The notes below the pieces were generated by a model. It saw nothing but the letters and a program-made list of their open reading frames with translations. It was not told where the DNA came from and ran no database searches. A program made the translations under genes and the position numbers. 8,273 nt of DNA from Clostridia bacterium. GTDB lineage: Bacteria > Bacillota > Clostridia > DSM-8532. Below, one piece after another: positions 7,051-8,273 of this stretch; the first letter of the stretch is position 1; each line of letters starts with the position of its first letter. The DNA is taken from contig JAOABT010000290.1 of assembly GCA_026418215.1 (NCBI GenBank), positions 1-8,273 of the forward strand, in the 5' to 3' direction.

Positions 7051-7809
7051 TCAATCCTTTAACCGATAGACGCTCCCATCTCGATTACGCTCCATAAAAC
7101 CGTATTCGATAAGGTAGCGCCGCAAGACGGCAAAGTCATCATAAACTGCGCCCAGAACTTCACTGACTTCCTTTTCATGATAGGTTCTGTCCTTACTGAA
7201 AAGCTTTGTCAATTCCTTCAGAACAAGAATTTTCTTTTTCTCCTTAGCAGGAAAGCTCACAAGCCTGCCATCCTTTGAAAAATAGGTTTCAAGGGTGTCC
7301 TGCTGCTCCCGTACCGTTGCCTTGTAGCGGTCATCCACCATGGTCGCTCCCTTATGAATCTCGACCATCTCATCAGGAGGGCTTTTTTTGGTTATCTGCT
7401 CACGACGCAGGGCTTCCATCGTCGCCAAAAATACCTTGGCCTGCTTTTCACGCTCCCTGAGCTGAAACCGAAGATTTCTAATGGTTGCCGTGCTTGTAGC
7501 TGAAATCCGCTCGATGATCTCCTTGTCTGAAAGCCCCCGATGCATCATCTCCAGCACCTCGATCTGATGCGGTGTAAGGCCGGTCAGCTTTTTTTCAAGC
7601 GTTATTAGGCTTTTGAATACCGACCCGTGTTTAAGCCTCACATGCTCCTTCACGGCTCGGCCCGCTTCAAAGAGGTCGTTTTCCATCGTATAGACCCTTC
7701 CCTCCTCAAACACCTCTCCGCACAAGAGACATTCATAACCCTCAGATATTTTCCGGTATCCAACGCTCATCTCATTGCTACTGGCATTAAAGAAGCTTTC
7801 ACGATTCAT
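7051..7809 (-). CDS. Transcriptional regulator: Cys2His2-like N-terminus, LuxR-type HTH, DUF2087 C-terminus
   Basis: This is a predicted DNA-binding protein of 252 aa. The N-terminal part has YECLLCGEVF (Cys27, Cys30) followed by EHVRLKHGS (His56, His61), which resembles a metal-binding finger. Residues about 78-125 match a LuxR/GerE-type helix-turn-helix (LTPHQIEVLEMMHRGLSDKEI, where GLSDKEI is the hallmark). Residues about 174-252 are a DUF2087 domain (DGRLVSFPAKEKKKILVLKE, then HEKEVSEVL and DDFAVLRRYLIEYGFMERNR). DUF2087 is common at the C-terminus of Firmicute regulators, but its ligand is unknown. The start ATG 7809 is preferred because AGGAAG precedes it; the in-frame GTG at 7827 has no ribosome binding site. 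There is no receiver domain, so it is not a response regulator. Targets are unknown, and nothing here ties it to the ger operon apart from adjacency. Confidence 0.88.
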   Translation of the reverse strand: MNRESFFNASSNEMSVGYRKISEGYECLLCGEVFEEGRVYTMENDLFEAGRAVKEHVRLKHGSVFKSLITLEKKLTGLTPHQIEVLEMMHRGLSDKEIIERISATSTATIRNLRFQLREREKQAKVFLATMEALRREQITKKSPPDEMVEIHKGATMVDDRYKATVREQQDTLETYFSKDGRLVSFPAKEKKKILVLKELTKLFSKDRTYHEKEVSEVLGAVYDDFAVLRRYLIEYGFMERNRDGSVYRLKD

Positions 7810-7833
7810 TTTCTTCCTACCCCACACATTTCA

Positions 7834-7854
7834 TCAGAGTGTTTGTATATTCAT
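7834..7854 (-). CDS. Six-codon mini-ORF (possible leader peptide) upstream of the regulator
   Basis: ATG at 7854 opens a frame MNIQTL ended by tandem TGA TGA, 24 nt before the regulator's ATG and in the same frame. It has the better ribosome binding site of the two: AAGGAG, 6 nt from its ATG. It could be a leader peptide, a decoy start, or a relic of a longer N-terminus. Translation is not proven. Confidence 0.3.
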   Translation of the reverse strand: MNIQTL

Positions 7855-7863
7855 GTTACACTC
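7837..7863. repeat. Inverted repeat spanning the mini-ORF start
   Basis: GAGTGT (7837-7842) and ACACTC (7858-7863) are perfect complements separated by 15 nt. On the - strand transcript the hairpin would pair part of the AAGGAG ribosome binding site of the mini-ORF. On DNA it could be an operator for the regulator itself. A further 10-bp palindrome, ATACCGGTAT, lies at 7898-7907. Confidence 0.45.
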
Positions 7864-7913
7864 CTTCGAGCCAGCTGTAAACCTGCTGTTTGTTTTTATA
7901 CCGGTATGAGAAT

Positions 7914-8254
7914 TTATGCGATGAACCGGCCTATGCACCAAAAGGCTACGCTATTGACCAATAAAAAGACCGAGGCTGCAAGATAGAAAATGAACGCCTT
8001 CCTGCTTTTGTAAACCAAGCCGTAAATGGCAATATAGATGGGAAAAAGCGTAAGCGTGTACCTTGGGAAGCTGACAAAGTAATCGACAGCCCCGGTGTAG
8101 GCCGGCTTGCAAAGAGGCATGACAAGTGAAAGCAGCATGAACAGGTTGTAGGAAAACGGAATCTTGTTGATAAGATAAAAGAAGGCAAAAACAAACAAGG
8201 CTACCGATAAAATCTCCAGAAAATAGTAAAGAACCAGGTAGAGCTGTTGATTAT
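7914..8254 (-). CDS. C-terminal end of a polytopic membrane protein, possibly a PIG-V/GT39-like glycosyltransferase
   Basis: The frame is open from the right end of the genomic sequence to the TAA at 7914 (112 residues visible). The N-terminus is missing and the apparent start TTG at 8198 is internal. The visible part is strongly hydrophobic, with about four helices; the last two are near SFPRYTLTLFPIYIAIYGLV and KAFIFYLAASVFLLVNSVAF. The motif PRY followed by a hydrophobic segment and FP is typical of the C-terminal region of bacterial PIG-V-like and related GT-C membrane glycosyltransferases, which transfer sugars from lipid-phosphate donors. The catalytic Asp/Glu loop would be in the missing half, so the assignment is tentative. 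It lies about 100 nt upstream of the regulator gene on the same strand without a clear terminator between them, so the two may be co-transcribed. Confidence 0.6.
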
Positions 8255-8273
8255 CTGTCTCTTATACACATCT
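8255..8273. other. Tn5 mosaic-end (Nextera) adapter sequence, not genomic
   Basis: The last 19 bases are CTGTCTCTTATACACATCT, identical to the engineered Tn5 mosaic end used in tagmentation libraries. Natural IS50 outer and inner ends differ from this hybrid. The window is therefore the end of a contig with untrimmed adapter, and translation past 8254 is artificial. Confidence 0.95.

Noticed and set aside
7834..7839. Tandem TGA read as sense (alternative code or selenocysteine) joining the mini-ORF to the regulator
   Set aside because: TGA is the normal stop of gerAA and gerAC here, and the regulator has its own start and ribosome binding site.
7627..7986. 119-codon frame on the + strand across the regulator start
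   Set aside because: It is antisense to the regulator and the mini-ORF leader, without a supported start or a known domain.
8255..8273. Natural Tn5/IS50 insertion end
   Set aside because: The sequence is the engineered hybrid mosaic end, not the natural inner or outer end, and lies exactly at the contig edge.

Overview
The window is 8.3 kb from an endospore-forming Firmicute (Bacillota). The evidence is a complete GerA-type germinant receptor operon, strong AGGAGG-like ribosome binding sites and Rho-independent terminators. Clostridia seems more likely than Bacilli, but I cannot name a genus. Base composition is moderate and fairly even, and I see no insertion sequence, integrase, CRISPR array, tRNA or rRNA. 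The last 19 bases are the synthetic Tn5 mosaic end used in Nextera libraries, so the window is the end of a draft contig and those bases are not genomic.

Layout. (1) Positions 1-1047, + strand: the C-terminal part of a GH13 alpha-amylase with all three catalytic acids, cut by the left edge. (2) Positions 1048-1340: convergent intergenic region with a perfect 13-bp hairpin that can stop transcription from both sides. (3) Positions 1341-6895, - strand: a four-gene receptor operon read from right to left, gerAA, gerAB, gerAC and a small fourth gene of 54 codons. Every junction overlaps: 4-nt ATGA at A/B, 17 nt at B/C, 4-nt ATGA at C/fourth gene. This points to one transcript with translational coupling. 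(4) Positions 6896-7050: intergenic, with a leftward terminator and a second inverted repeat just upstream of gerAA. (5) Positions 7051-7809, - strand: a regulator with a Cys2His2-like N-terminus, a LuxR-type HTH and a C-terminal DUF2087 domain, preceded by a six-codon mini-ORF inside an inverted repeat. (6) Positions 7914-8254, - strand: the C-terminal end of a polytopic membrane protein, possibly a PIG-V/GT39-like glycosyltransferase.

How the genes work together. GerAA, GerAB and the lipoprotein GerAC form the inner-membrane complex that senses germinants in dormant spores. The small two-helix protein fits the fourth ('D') subunit reported for some Bacillus receptors. The amylase, the regulator and the glycosyltransferase-like protein have no obvious functional link to the operon.

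Most unusual points. GerAA carries an N-terminal, highly charged, low-complexity extension of about 490 residues, doubling its size. gerAB has an in-frame amber codon at position 42, immediately followed by ATG, which separates the first membrane helix from the rest. GerAC has an 11-residue glycine-rich linker after its lipoprotein N-terminus. The small fourth gene is easily missed by gene callers.
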